Shown in pieces: positions 43,171-51,944 of a DNA stretch of 64,000 bases. A model generated the notes under the pieces. The model was not told the DNA's origin, did not search any database, and saw nothing but the letters and a program-made list of their open reading frames with translations. Origin of the DNA: Oligoflexales bacterium. GTDB lineage: Bacteria; Bdellovibrionota_B; Oligoflexia; Oligoflexales; RGVZ01. The stretch spans positions 1 to 64,000 of the forward strand of contig CANILH010000005.1 of the NCBI GenBank assembly GCA_947468665.1, written 5' to 3'. The stretch's first letter is position 1. The number at the start of each line of letters is the position of its first letter. Both the position numbers and the translations under genes were made by a program.

Positions 43171-43573
43171 CCCGATCCTGTTAAGGAAGTCACAAATAAT
43201 TGAACGATGCGTTCAAAGAATTACCGAAGAGATGGGTGATGCTTCTGGCATCGAATCCCTCAGTCAGACCAAGCAGGATTCCGTCCTTCTGAACCTTGAG
43301 CGAGCTTGCCAAGCTAGTATCGATGCGGCAATGCGGATAGTACGGCTCAAAAAACTAGGACTACCGGCGGAGTCCCGAGAAGCTTTCAAACTCCTTCTTC
43401 AGGGGCATTTCATCGATGAGCAGCTTTATAAGCGCATGATCAGCATGGTCGGGTTTCGAAATACCGCAGTCCACGACTATCAGGGTCTTAATCTAAAAAT
43501 AATCGACGGTATCGTTCGAAGTCATTTGACGGATCTGATTTCGTTTGCGCGTGCGGCCATTTTGCTGGCATAG
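43160..43573 (+). CDS. hepT: HepT-like HEPN toxin
   Basis: A 137-aa HEPN-domain protein. The catalytic RX4HXY motif is present in full: RNTAVHDY (R100, H105, Y107). HEPN toxins of this type are RNases that cut RNA; AMP added to Tyr107 by the partner MntA would block activity. It begins 11 bp before the mntA stop at the ATG at 43160. Start sites within the mntA gene and the orientation fit a single operon. Confidence 0.87.
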   Translation: MASDPILLRKSQIIERCVQRITEEMGDASGIESLSQTKQDSVLLNLERACQASIDAAMRIVRLKKLGLPAESREAFKLLLQGHFIDEQLYKRMISMVGFRNTAVHDYQGLNLKIIDGIVRSHLTDLISFARAAILLA

Positions 43574-43610
43574 ATTATGGGTGCCCCACCTGATCCAAAA
43601 CCACCCCCTA

Positions 43611-43820
43611 GAATTAAGGGGACACCTATATGGACCAGCTCTTTTGAGTCAACCACAATTTGAAACCTTTGAAATATTTCGCGACTAATTAAGGGGACAC
43701 CCGACTGGTTTGTGAATTATTTGGCCAGCATCTCGCCTTAACAGACTGCCCAAAGACTTATGAATAGCCGGTCTCACAGCTCCGGCGTTGGAGTCACTGA
43801 GTGACGCTGAACAGACACTT
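43611..43820. repeat. right copy of the inverted dispersed repeat
   Basis: Two copies of the AATTAAGGGGACACC block (43611-43625 and 43686-43700, 75 bp apart) precede a longer block. Bases 43687-43721 (35 nt) and 43775-43796 (22 nt) are exact reverse complements of 277-311 and 138-159 at the left edge of the window. No transposase frame is present between 43574 and 43893. The sequence looks like a remnant or a non-autonomous element. Confidence 0.75.
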
Positions 43821-43893
43821 TGAGCGGCGATTCCCGGGTAAAAAAGCATCGTAGCGTATTAAAGAATTCTTTCCGGAATTCACCAATGGCAAG

Positions 43894-45090
43894 TCATCCA
43901 TTTACAAGGGCCAAAGCGGGGATAATGCTGGAACGTGGGGACAGATGCGCGAAATTTTCGCCCAAGGTCGCGTATATAATTTTCGCTTTGGGATAGGATT
44001 TCAAAAAACTCTGAGCGGCACCGACAGCCTGCGGACCTGGATAATCCTCCAAAATGGGAAGAATACCCAGTTCTCCCGCAGCGAATTTAAAGCAAATAGG
44101 AACATTCACGCCAGCGCGGGTCCGATACTGAAACAGCTCCGCGTTTAACTCTGGGCGATAGTGTGTCTGACACCTCAAGTTAGCGTAAAGAAAACGGGTC
44201 AGGTCAAACAGAGGATCCGTCCGATTACCAATAAGAAATGTCGCCTCCCCTTGATCTTCCATGACATACGCGGGTTTTTTGGCTGAACCCTCACATGGAA
44301 TCATGCGTATTAAAAATAGCGCCTCAAAGGCCCGCATAATTTTCACAATTGTTGGTCGCGAAATTCTCGTCGCCCTTGACGCGTCATTCCATTCAAATGG
44401 CTCATGCTGATGCATCGCGACGTACGTCAAAAGACCCCTTAGAGACTGAAATGAAAGTGAGGTATTCATCAACAGACGCAAGTCTCTTTCGAGAATAGTC
44501 TCCAACTGCGTCGCGATTTTTTGATTAAATAGTGATTTCTCACGCAGCGCGAATAACCCGGGCAGACCACCGCCGCGAAGATACCTCTCGACTACTTTAT
44601 CGCTGATGGCGGCTTTTTTGCGCGGTGACCATTTTTGCCATGATTTTGACAATTGAATCAAAGAATCCGGAAGAGCCTCCTGCATAGATTCCGATAGATC
44701 CATTGGTAAAAGCTCAAAATAAATGACACGACCAGTTAATGACTCCTGTATCGCCTTGCGACTGGAAAAACGAACTGATCCCGTTAGAATAAACTGCCCC
44801 GGCCGGGGATTTCGGCGCACTTGCTCTTTAAGGGCTGGAAACAATTCCGGCAAGAGCTGGCTTTCGTCCAGCACCGTTGGGTACTTGTCGATTGACTCCA
44901 AAAACCCAGTGGGGTCATTTAGAACTAAATCCCGTGTAACCCGCAAATCAAGACTATAGTAAGACTTCGATATATATGAGCTCAGGGTGGTTTTGCCCAC
45001 CTGACGATGACCCAACAAGGCCACTAAAGGGCTGAACTTCAACCCTTTTTGCAATTGCGCCAATAAATGTCTCTGTCGGAAATGGGGCAT
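43894..45090 (-). CDS. second AAA_14/DUF4143-type ATPase
   Basis: A 398-aa ATPase related to the one at 40206: same start style (MPHFRQRHL), Walker A GHRQVGKT, Walker B-like YPTVLDESQLLPE, sensor ILTGSVRFS, and a C-terminal domain ending LALVNG. The glutamate of DE is kept, so it is probably active. The two genes face each other at about 3.5 kb separation. A hairpin at 45113-45144 lies just upstream. Confidence 0.87.
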   Translation of the reverse strand: MPHFRQRHLLAQLQKGLKFSPLVALLGHRQVGKTTLSSYISKSYYSLDLRVTRDLVLNDPTGFLESIDKYPTVLDESQLLPELFPALKEQVRRNPRPGQFILTGSVRFSSRKAIQESLTGRVIYFELLPMDLSESMQEALPDSLIQLSKSWQKWSPRKKAAISDKVVERYLRGGGLPGLFALREKSLFNQKIATQLETILERDLRLLMNTSLSFQSLRGLLTYVAMHQHEPFEWNDASRATRISRPTIVKIMRAFEALFLIRMIPCEGSAKKPAYVMEDQGEATFLIGNRTDPLFDLTRFLYANLRCQTHYRPELNAELFQYRTRAGVNVPICFKFAAGELGILPILEDYPGPQAVGAAQSFLKSYPKAKIIYATLGENFAHLSPRSSIIPALALVNG

Positions 45091-45112
45091 AGATGGAGCT
45101 TACATCTGGTCG

Positions 45113-45144
45113 GTAAAAATGTAAAGGCCCAATTACATTTTTAC
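45113..45144. promoter_or_regulatory. 12-bp perfect palindrome between rlmL-like gene and the ATPase
   Basis: Bases 45113-45124 and 45133-45144 are exact reverse complements (12 bp arms, 8-nt loop aggcccaa), AT-rich, overlapping the last codons of the methyltransferase gene and lying about 25-55 bp upstream of the ATPase start. This could be an operator for the ATPase or a 3' hairpin of the methyltransferase mRNA. Confidence 0.5.
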
Positions 45145-46416
45145 ATAGGTCGCGGGAGTTCGTGAAGACGGCGAAGTAAAAGCCACTAGCCTTGTGTCGC
45201 GACCACCGTGAGAAAAATGGCATGTGTGGCATGTAAATGATTTTAATTTTGTGAGCAAGGCCCGCCACGAGTCCTCGTCGGGACAAATGACATAGCCTGA
45301 AATATTATTGGATTTAGATAACCGCGCGAGCGCAAGACCCAGGCGCTCATAGATGGAGACGCTGCCGGTTTGTTTCGCGAGGCGAAGGCCATAGGGCGGA
45401 TTGAGTGGCAGAAATAATTCGAACCCGGTAGCGGCAAGAGTGTCGGGACTCGCCAGAAAATCATTTAATGTCATACGGACATCAATATCCACGCCGATAC
45501 TTTCTTTAAACGACGTTACCTGCGAGCTCAGCGCGTCAAATATTTCTGGCGTGTTATCACCAAACACTATTTTGGGCTTGCCCGCGCCCCTTGCTGCCAG
45601 AAGGCGCTTGCGAATGGAGGACATGGTTGCCTCGGGATGAAAGGAGAAGTCTTCGCAAGCGTAATGATCTCTGGTGAGAGCCGGAGTAATGTTGAGCACC
45701 CGGCAGACTGCTTCAAAACCAGTGGTTCCTGTTCCGGCAAATGGCGCCGCAACAGTTACCTCACCGCACGCGATTTTGTTCTTTAGGTCGCCGCCAATCT
45801 GTTTGGCACTCCAGAGGAAGCAAGCCGACGCGTGATGCTCGGGCAGCGGCGCGGTGGCACCACCCACGCGGGCTTTGTAGCCACGTTTATACAGAGGCTC
45901 ACCCGCGAGGCTGACCAAGATTCTTGTCCGGTTTTTGCCGCTGTCGATTCTAACACGGTGACTTTTTGACTCCGCTGCCTCTTCGTTTTCATTCTCACCA
46001 GCACCAAAACCCCAAGTCGCGACCGCGATCTCTCGGATGTCTTTAGCGGTGCCGACCACGGGATGACTGACCATTGCCGAGACCTTTGTGTCCGCCGCCA
46101 CGCCACCCTTAAATAATTCCCCTACTCCTGACGCCTCAAAAAATCCCTTCCAGTCACCCCGTGATGAGACGCGGCCACTGTGAATCACCCACTCCACATC
46201 GTGAGCGGTGGTGAGTCTTGCCACCAGCTCAAGGGCCTGGCGGTAGTCGCAGTCAGAGACCACCACGATGCCGTCTTCGATGACAGCAGCGGGCTTAAAT
46301 TTATATTTTTGGGTTGGGGCGTCCAGCACGGCAGACACGTCTTGTAACGTCAGATCGACCCAACCCGGGGCGGGGCGGACAAGAAAACGCTGGGGCTTGG
46401 CGAGATAAGAGGACAT
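45133..46416 (-). CDS. RlmL-like rRNA (guanine-N2) methyltransferase
   Basis: A 427-aa SAM-dependent methyltransferase of the COG0116/RlmL type. The order of motifs fits: an N-terminal RNA-binding part (LVRPAPGWVDLTLQDVSAVL), the lead-in GEPLYKRGYKARVGGATAPLPEHHAS, motif I PFAGTGTTGFEAVC, and motif IV LNPPYGLRLAKQTG. The NPPYG catalytic motif is complete. The N-terminal THUMP-type domain is shorter than in E. coli RlmL, and there is no fused second methyltransferase domain. It is divergent from ndk. Confidence 0.82.
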   Translation of the reverse strand: MSSYLAKPQRFLVRPAPGWVDLTLQDVSAVLDAPTQKYKFKPAAVIEDGIVVVSDCDYRQALELVARLTTAHDVEWVIHSGRVSSRGDWKGFFEASGVGELFKGGVAADTKVSAMVSHPVVGTAKDIREIAVATWGFGAGENENEEAAESKSHRVRIDSGKNRTRILVSLAGEPLYKRGYKARVGGATAPLPEHHASACFLWSAKQIGGDLKNKIACGEVTVAAPFAGTGTTGFEAVCRVLNITPALTRDHYACEDFSFHPEATMSSIRKRLLAARGAGKPKIVFGDNTPEIFDALSSQVTSFKESIGVDIDVRMTLNDFLASPDTLAATGFELFLPLNPPYGLRLAKQTGSVSIYERLGLALARLSKSNNISGYVICPDEDSWRALLTKLKSFTCHTCHFSHGGRDTRLVAFTSPSSRTPATYVKM

Positions 46417-46661
46417 TGGGATCCCGATCTATTGATAGGCATTGACGGGCACCGGATGCTCCGGCCTGCTTAGGAATTGTGCGTTTGCCGGTATTGCTGG
46501 GAATAAGCAAGCAAAAAGCTCCATGCTGACCCCCGCGGGCGGCATCATTTTTAGACCTCAACCCCCCGTCCTTGTTGCATTTAACGAACAATTTAGTAGT
46601 CTCTCTGTTCGCCGGAATGTGTTCCGGCGGTTATATTGAAATACCTTTGGAGTTTAAGAAC

Positions 46662-47090
46662 ATGACACAACAAACATTCTCGATCATCAAACCAGACGCC
46701 GTTGAGCGTAACCTCGTCGGCAAAATCATCGGCCGCTTCGAGGAAGAAGGCCTTAACGTGGTCGCTCTCGAGATGCGCCACCTCGCCCGCCACGAAGCTG
46801 AGGGATTCTACGCGGAGCACAAAGCCCGTCCATTCTTCGGCGAACTTTGCGACTTTATGACACGCAGTCCAGTATGTCTGATGGCTCTTGAGGGACCAGA
46901 CGCCGTCGCTAAAAACCGCAAAATCATGGGCGCCACAAACCCAGCTAACGCTGACGCTGGCACCATCCGCAAGCTTTTCGCCAAATCAGTCGGCGAAAAC
47001 AGCGTTCACGGTTCTGACAGCCCAGAAGCGGCTGCCCGTGAGATCAGCTATTTCTTCCGCGGCATCAGCGTTTATCCTAAGAAGAAATAA
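46662..47090 (+). CDS. ndk: nucleoside diphosphate kinase
   Basis: A 142-aa enzyme of normal length, from the ATG at 46662 (GGAG about 9 nt upstream). It equilibrates NDPs and NTPs. The active-site histidine is in [12 protein letters not shown] (H116), and the nucleotide-binding N-terminus reads [15 protein letters not shown]. Start sites 90 bp upstream in the same frame are rejected because they would add 30 residues that do not fit the family. Intergenic region 46417-46661 shows no other gene. Confidence 0.97.
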   Translation: MTQQTFSIIKPDAVERNLVGKIIGRFEEEGLNVVALEMRHLARHEAEGFYAEHKARPFFGELCDFMTRSPVCLMALEGPDAVAKNRKIMGATNPANADAGTIRKLFAKSVGENSVHGSDSPEAAAREISYFFRGISVYPKKK

Positions 47091-47126
47091 TTACCTGAAT
47101 TGAATCAGTTTTTTCAGACCCCCACC

Positions 47127-47149
47127 GGGCAGACCACGACGGTCTGCCC
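47127..47149 (+). terminator. hairpin after ndk
   Basis: GGGCAGACC (47127-47135), loop acgac, GGTCTGCCC (47141-47149): a perfect 9-bp stem 37 bp after the ndk stop. The tract after it has only GGGTTTC, so it is a weak or imperfect rho-independent terminator. Confidence 0.6.
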
Positions 47150-47199
47150 CGGGTTTCTGCTGAATAAAGATGACAATAGATAGAAAGGACACTCTCAAA

Positions 47200-49635
47200 A
47201 TGCAAAACATGATCGACATTCTGAAACAACTCGCCTCCGAGCTTAAACTCCAGGCCCACCAGGTCAACAACACCGTCAAATTACTGGTTGAGGAAGAATG
47301 TACGATCCCGTTCGTTGCCCGTTACCGCAAAGAAATGACCGGATCCATGGACGAAGTCCAGATCCGCGATCTCCGCGACCGCTATAATTACCTAGTCGAG
47401 CTTGAAACCAACAAAGAAAAATACCTGAAAGTCGTGGAAGAATTCTGTCAGAAGAACGCCGCCTATGCCGGAAAATTCCCCGAACTCCAAAAAAAGTTCC
47501 AGGCCTGCAAAACCAAACAGGAGCTTGAGGATCTTTACCTTCCATTCAAACCAAAACGCCGCACCAAGGCTCAAATCGCCCGCGAAAAAGGCCTTGAGCC
47601 TTTGCTCGAGGCGATCCTGACCCAGCGCGCCACACTCACTGATCTTATCGCTCTCGCGACGACCTATATCACCGCTCCTGACGCGAATATCGACGTGTCA
47701 CTCAAAATCCCGACCGCTGAAGCGGCTCTCCAGGGCGCCGGCGACATTCTCGCTGAGCGCGTGAGTGAGACCGCCGAGCTTCGCGCCATGGTTCGTGTCA
47801 CATCCGCTGACACCGGCGTCCTTGTCGCCAAAAAATCCGAAAGTTCCGACGCCGCCAAATCTGAGGAGGACATACTCGATAGCAAACTCGCCGGCAGAGG
47901 CAAAAAAGGCGAAGCCCACAAATACGAAAATTACTTCGACTTCCGCGAATCCATCAAAACCTGCCCAAGCCACCGCGTTATGGCGGTTCGCCGCGGCGAG
48001 GCTGAGAAGATCCTTCGGATCGCCATTGAGGTGGATACCGCGAAAATCGTGGAAGACCTCACCAAGGCCGTGGTCGGCACAACACCCATCACACCGGCCG
48101 CCCGCGCCTGGATGGCTCAGGTCGCAGATGATTGTTACCGCAGACTCCTCGCACCGTCCATTGAGACCGAAATACGTCTTGAGCTCAAAAACCGCGCCGA
48201 GGCCGACTCCATCAGAGTCTTCACCAAGAATCTTGAGAATCTTCTGCTACTGCCACCGATTCCGCAAAAAGTCGTTATGGGCGTTGACCCTGGTATTCGC
48301 ACTGGGTCAAAACTCTCCGTCATCAGCGAGACGGGTGCCGTGCTGTTTCATACCACCGTTTACCCAGACTTCAGACAAGACGGCACCATCGACTCACCCA
48401 AAACCCGCCAGACCAAAGACATCATAGCGAACACACTGCGGACCCACAAAGTCCAGTACATCGCAATCGGCAACGGCACTGGCTCCCGCGAGATCGACCG
48501 CATCATCCGTGATGTCCTGAAAGAGGGCAGTTTTAACGACGTAAAACGCTTGATCGTCAACGAGTCCGGTGCATCTGTTTATTCCGCCGACGAGATCGCC
48601 CGCGAGGAGTTCCCTGATCTTGACGCGACCATCCGCTCGGCGATCTCCATCGCCCGGAGACTCCAGGATCCTCTCGCTGAACTTGTAAAGATCGACCCCC
48701 GCTCCATCGGAGTTGGTCAGTATCAGCACGACGTCAACGTCACAAAACTGAAACTCTCTCTTGAGGATGTTGTCGAGTCCTGCGTTAACAAGGTCGGAGT
48801 CAACATCAACACCGCCTCCTATAAACTCCTTGGCTACGTCTCCGGCATCGGCGCTTCGCTCGCTAAAGCGATCGTCACTCACAGGGATAAGAACGGACAA
48901 TTCACATCCCGCGCCGAGGTCAACAAAGTCCCGGGCTTCGGACCAAAGGCCTTTGAGCAGGCCGCAGGATTCCTCCGGGTTCCTGAGTCCAAAAACCCAC
49001 TGGACAACTCATCGGTTCACCCTGAGCGTTACTCCATCGTAGAGCAGATCGCCAAGGATCTTGGATCAAGCGTCTCTGATCTCGTGGGTAAACGCACCGC
49101 GGTTGACGCGATCCCTCTTGAGAAGTACGTCAACGAAGCCGTCGGTCTTCCGACACTGCGTGACATCGCGGCTGAGCTGATCAAACCCGGCCGTGACCCA
49201 CGCGAAGACGGCATCCGCCTCACATACTCTGACGATGTCTCCGAGATCGATGATCTTCGTCCGGGGATGGTTCTCCAGGGAACAGTCACCAACGTCACTA
49301 ACTTCGGAGCGTTCGTGGACATCGGCGTTCACCAGGACGGCCTAATTCACATCTCAGAGCTCTCAGACCAGTTTGTGACCGACCCCTCGTCTGTCGTGGC
49401 CGTGGGAGACGTCTTGTCTGTGCGGATTCTGGATGCTGACAAAATCAAAAAACGCATCAGTCTCTCGGCCAAGTCACAGTCTCGCGCTGGAGCGGCTGGA
49501 GGCTCAGCGACGACTCGTCCGGCTCAGCCAGCTATGGCTGCCGCTACCAGAGGGGCACCAGCTAAAGCCGCTCCAAAGGTACCGGAGAAGTCCCACAACA
49601 TGACTGATCTGCTGTCGAAGTTTGGGCGTAAATAA
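47200..49635 (+). CDS. tex: Tex-family RNA-binding protein
   Basis: An 811-aa protein with the full Tex layout: helical N-terminal domain (VKLLVEEECTIPFVARYRKE), YqgF/RNase H-like domain (VVMGVDPGIRTGSKLS), helix-hairpin-helix region (NINTASYKLLGYVSGIGASLAKAIV), and a C-terminal S1 domain (GMVLQGTVTNVTNFGAFVDIG) followed by an Ala/Pro-rich tail. Tex contributes to transcription and RNA quality control. ATG at 47200 is preferred; ATG at 47170 has no ribosome-binding site. Confidence 0.93.
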   Translation: MQNMIDILKQLASELKLQAHQVNNTVKLLVEEECTIPFVARYRKEMTGSMDEVQIRDLRDRYNYLVELETNKEKYLKVVEEFCQKNAAYAGKFPELQKKFQACKTKQELEDLYLPFKPKRRTKAQIAREKGLEPLLEAILTQRATLTDLIALATTYITAPDANIDVSLKIPTAEAALQGAGDILAERVSETAELRAMVRVTSADTGVLVAKKSESSDAAKSEEDILDSKLAGRGKKGEAHKYENYFDFRESIKTCPSHRVMAVRRGEAEKILRIAIEVDTAKIVEDLTKAVVGTTPITPAARAWMAQVADDCYRRLLAPSIETEIRLELKNRAEADSIRVFTKNLENLLLLPPIPQKVVMGVDPGIRTGSKLSVISETGAVLFHTTVYPDFRQDGTIDSPKTRQTKDIIANTLRTHKVQYIAIGNGTGSREIDRIIRDVLKEGSFNDVKRLIVNESGASVYSADEIAREEFPDLDATIRSAISIARRLQDPLAELVKIDPRSIGVGQYQHDVNVTKLKLSLEDVVESCVNKVGVNINTASYKLLGYVSGIGASLAKAIVTHRDKNGQFTSRAEVNKVPGFGPKAFEQAAGFLRVPESKNPLDNSSVHPERYSIVEQIAKDLGSSVSDLVGKRTAVDAIPLEKYVNEAVGLPTLRDIAAELIKPGRDPREDGIRLTYSDDVSEIDDLRPGMVLQGTVTNVTNFGAFVDIGVHQDGLIHISELSDQFVTDPSSVVAVGDVLSVRILDADKIKKRISLSAKSQSRAGAAGGSATTRPAQPAMAAATRGAPAKAAPKVPEKSHNMTDLLSKFGRK

Positions 49636-49700
49636 AATTAGTGCAAAAAAAAGAGACACATGGTATCTAGCTTCCTCCAATAATTCGGAGGAGTTAGACC

Positions 49701-50597
49701 ATGCAGAACGCGTCAGCCCAGAACCCATCCAAAAAAACCGTTTTAGGCGTCATCGGCGGCAGCGGCGTCTACAAAATGGACGGCGTGGATTTTGTCCATG
49801 AGCACAAACTGTCGACTCCTTTCGGTGAGCCATCAGACGCGATTTTTGAGGCGAAAATATCCGGACGCACGGTCTATTTTCTCCCGCGACACGGCCGCGG
49901 TCACCGCTTCACGCCAACTGAGGTCAACTACCGCGCCAACATTCACGCCCTGAAACAACTTGGCGTCACCCACGTCATGGCCGTCAGCGCCGTGGGCATC
50001 ATGAAAGAATCCATCAAGCCTGGCGACATGGTTGTTCCTGACCAAATTTTTGACCGCACCCGCGGCAGCAGACAAAATACGTTCTTTGGAGAGGGTGTTG
50101 TCGGACATGTGATGTTCGGCGATCCGTTCTGCGCGGAGACACGCTCTGTGATCCTCGCTGCTGCGAAGACCGAAAAAGCCACCGTCCACGACGGCGGCAC
50201 TTATGTTTGTATGGAAGGCCCCGCGTTTTCCACCCGGGCTGAGAGCCACTTCTACAAAAAAACGCTCGCGCCAGCCGTGATCGGCATGACGGCCGTTCCT
50301 GAGGCCAAACTCGCACGCGAGGCGGAGATGGGTTACGGCATGCTGGCTCTCGCCACTGATTACGACTGCTGGCATGAAACCGAGGACGATGTCTCGGTTG
50401 AGGCTGTATTGGCGGTCGTCAAAGCCAACGCGACTCTTGCCAACAACATCATCAAGCGTGTCGCCACTATGATGCCTGAATCGTCGTCGTCGGACGTCCT
50501 ATACGCTGCGAAATACGCGATCATGACTGACCGCTCTACGATCCCGGCCAAATCCCGTGAAAAGTTTCAGACACTTTGGGGACCTTATCTTGGTTAA
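49701..50597 (+). CDS. mtnP: S-methyl-5'-thioadenosine phosphorylase
   Basis: A 298-aa MTAP/PNP family enzyme. Phosphate-binding IGGSGVY and FLPRHGRGHRFTPTEVNYRAN, then SAVGIM and VCMEGPAFSTRAESHF, TAVPEAKLAREAEM, LATDYDCWH. The DYDCW form is typical of MTA rather than purine-nucleoside specificity. It recycles methylthioadenosine in methionine salvage. GGAGGAG lies 8 nt before the ATG. Followed by a TPR gene overlapping by 8 bp. Confidence 0.93.
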   Translation: MQNASAQNPSKKTVLGVIGGSGVYKMDGVDFVHEHKLSTPFGEPSDAIFEAKISGRTVYFLPRHGRGHRFTPTEVNYRANIHALKQLGVTHVMAVSAVGIMKESIKPGDMVVPDQIFDRTRGSRQNTFFGEGVVGHVMFGDPFCAETRSVILAAAKTEKATVHDGGTYVCMEGPAFSTRAESHFYKKTLAPAVIGMTAVPEAKLAREAEMGYGMLALATDYDCWHETEDDVSVEAVLAVVKANATLANNIIKRVATMMPESSSSDVLYAAKYAIMTDRSTIPAKSREKFQTLWGPYLG

Positions 50598-51426
50598 GTC
50601 CACCAAAAAACAAATTGTGACTTTAGTGTGTTTGACCCTTGCGGGATGGGCGTGGCATGAACACGTCCTCACAACCCAAAACGAACCGGCGCTGTCGAAA
50701 TCAAACGCCACCAGAGCGACCAGCCAACTAAAATCAGCGGACGTCCCAAAAACCAGCGCGTCCGACATGAATAACACTGCAACGTCAGCTGGTTGGACGC
50801 AATCAGCATCCGGCACGATCGCTGATGCTCAAACACTTATTGACCGCGGCAGCATTCAAGAAGGCGCCCATATCTTGGAGGAAATTGCGCGTCAAGACCC
50901 AGCAAACACCCAGGCACTGATGGAACTTGCCATGGTCTGCACTTTGGACTTCAAGGATTCTGCCAAGGCGCGGTCTCTTCTTGAACGCGTGATTGATATC
51001 AACCCGAATCATAGAGCTGCCCTGAATGAACTTGAACTCGTCTATAAAGAATTGGGCGTGGTTGAGGACGGCCTCGCCTTGTTACAGCTTAAAACGCAGC
51101 AACATCCCGACTCCCTTGAGCTCAGCTTCGCCTATGGACGCATGCTCGCCGAAAAAGATCCCGCAGCGGCCATCGCGTCTCTTGAGCAGGGAACAAAAAT
51201 TCCCGATCTCCGTGAAGAGGCTTATGATCAACTGGCCGTAGCGGCCCTGAAGGCTGGTCAAATTGAACTGGCGATAAAATCATGGACCGAGGCTTTGGCC
51301 CTCGCGGAAAACGAGCTTGATCAGGCGAAGCTAAAGAATGAGCCTGGTGTGGACTTTTTGGAAGAACGAGTTGCCTCCACCAAAACGGAGCTGGCCAGAG
51401 CTCGCGCCCAAACCGCTAAGCAGTAA
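50590..51426 (+). CDS. TPR-containing membrane or periplasmic protein
   Basis: A 278-aa protein from TTG 50590, which overlaps the mtnP stop by 8 bp and has GGGG upstream. One N-terminal membrane segment (KKQIVTLVCLTLAGWAW) is followed by a Ser/Thr/Asn-rich linker of about 50 residues, and then TPR units (AQTLIDRGSIQEGAHILEEI, ALMELAMVCTLDFKDSAKAR, LLERVIDINPNHRAALNELE). It is probably a scaffold anchored in the inner membrane and facing the periplasm. It ends at the same base where the convergent receiver gene begins its stop. Confidence 0.75.
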   Translation: MVKSTKKQIVTLVCLTLAGWAWHEHVLTTQNEPALSKSNATRATSQLKSADVPKTSASDMNNTATSAGWTQSASGTIADAQTLIDRGSIQEGAHILEEIARQDPANTQALMELAMVCTLDFKDSAKARSLLERVIDINPNHRAALNELELVYKELGVVEDGLALLQLKTQQHPDSLELSFAYGRMLAEKDPAAAIASLEQGTKIPDLREEAYDQLAVAALKAGQIELAIKSWTEALALAENELDQAKLKNEPGVDFLEERVASTKTELARARAQTAKQ

Positions 51427-51798
51427 TCAACCGAGATGCTGCTCCAGCATCACCTGAAGCTGATCAACGTCAAATGGCTTGGTCAAAACGTCCTTAAATC
51501 CGTGTTGAAGGCATCTCTTACGGTCCTCGCTGAACGCGTTGGCGGTCACGGCAAGGATCTTGGTGGTTTTGTTCAAAGCCGAGTTGTTCCAGATCGCGGT
51601 GGCAGTATCAAATCCATTCATCTCCGGCATCTGCCAATCCATAAGAATAAGATCAAATTTGGTCTTTGAGGCGAAATCCACAGCCTCAGCCCCACTTTTG
51701 GCGACAAATGTTTTATAGCCAAGAATCTTAAGCATGCTGTCCGCGACCAGGCAGTTGACGTCATTATCATCCACCACCAAAATCAGCTCACCTGCCAT
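51427..51798 (-). CDS. single-domain response regulator
   Basis: A 123-aa receiver, complete and apparently active: acidic pair D10/D11, phospho-acceptor D54 (LILMDWQMPEMNG), T84-type residue in AVTANA, and K107 (VLTKPF). The MDxQMPxMNG loop is the hybrid-kinase style of receiver. ATG at 51798 has GGAG five bases upstream; an earlier start at 51840 is less likely. It abuts, divergently, a hybrid kinase whose own receiver lacks its acidic pair, and it may supply that function. Confidence 0.9.
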   Translation of the reverse strand: MAGELILVVDDNDVNCLVADSMLKILGYKTFVAKSGAEAVDFASKTKFDLILMDWQMPEMNGFDTATAIWNNSALNKTTKILAVTANAFSEDRKRCLQHGFKDVLTKPFDVDQLQVMLEQHLG

Positions 51799-51944
51799 AT
51801 TCGCTCCATATTCCCGGTTTTTTACGAAGACCATCCGCAAAGACCTTTAATTTCAACATACTAAACACCTAAAGTAAGTCGCTTTTGTACCGATAGGTGC
51901 TCCGGAGAATTGTATCCACATTTTAGCGACTTTTAGAGATCAGA

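Noticed and set aside
40206-45090. The accessory region as a complete transposon or prophage
   Set aside because: No transposase, integrase, structural phage gene or matching terminal repeats were found around it.
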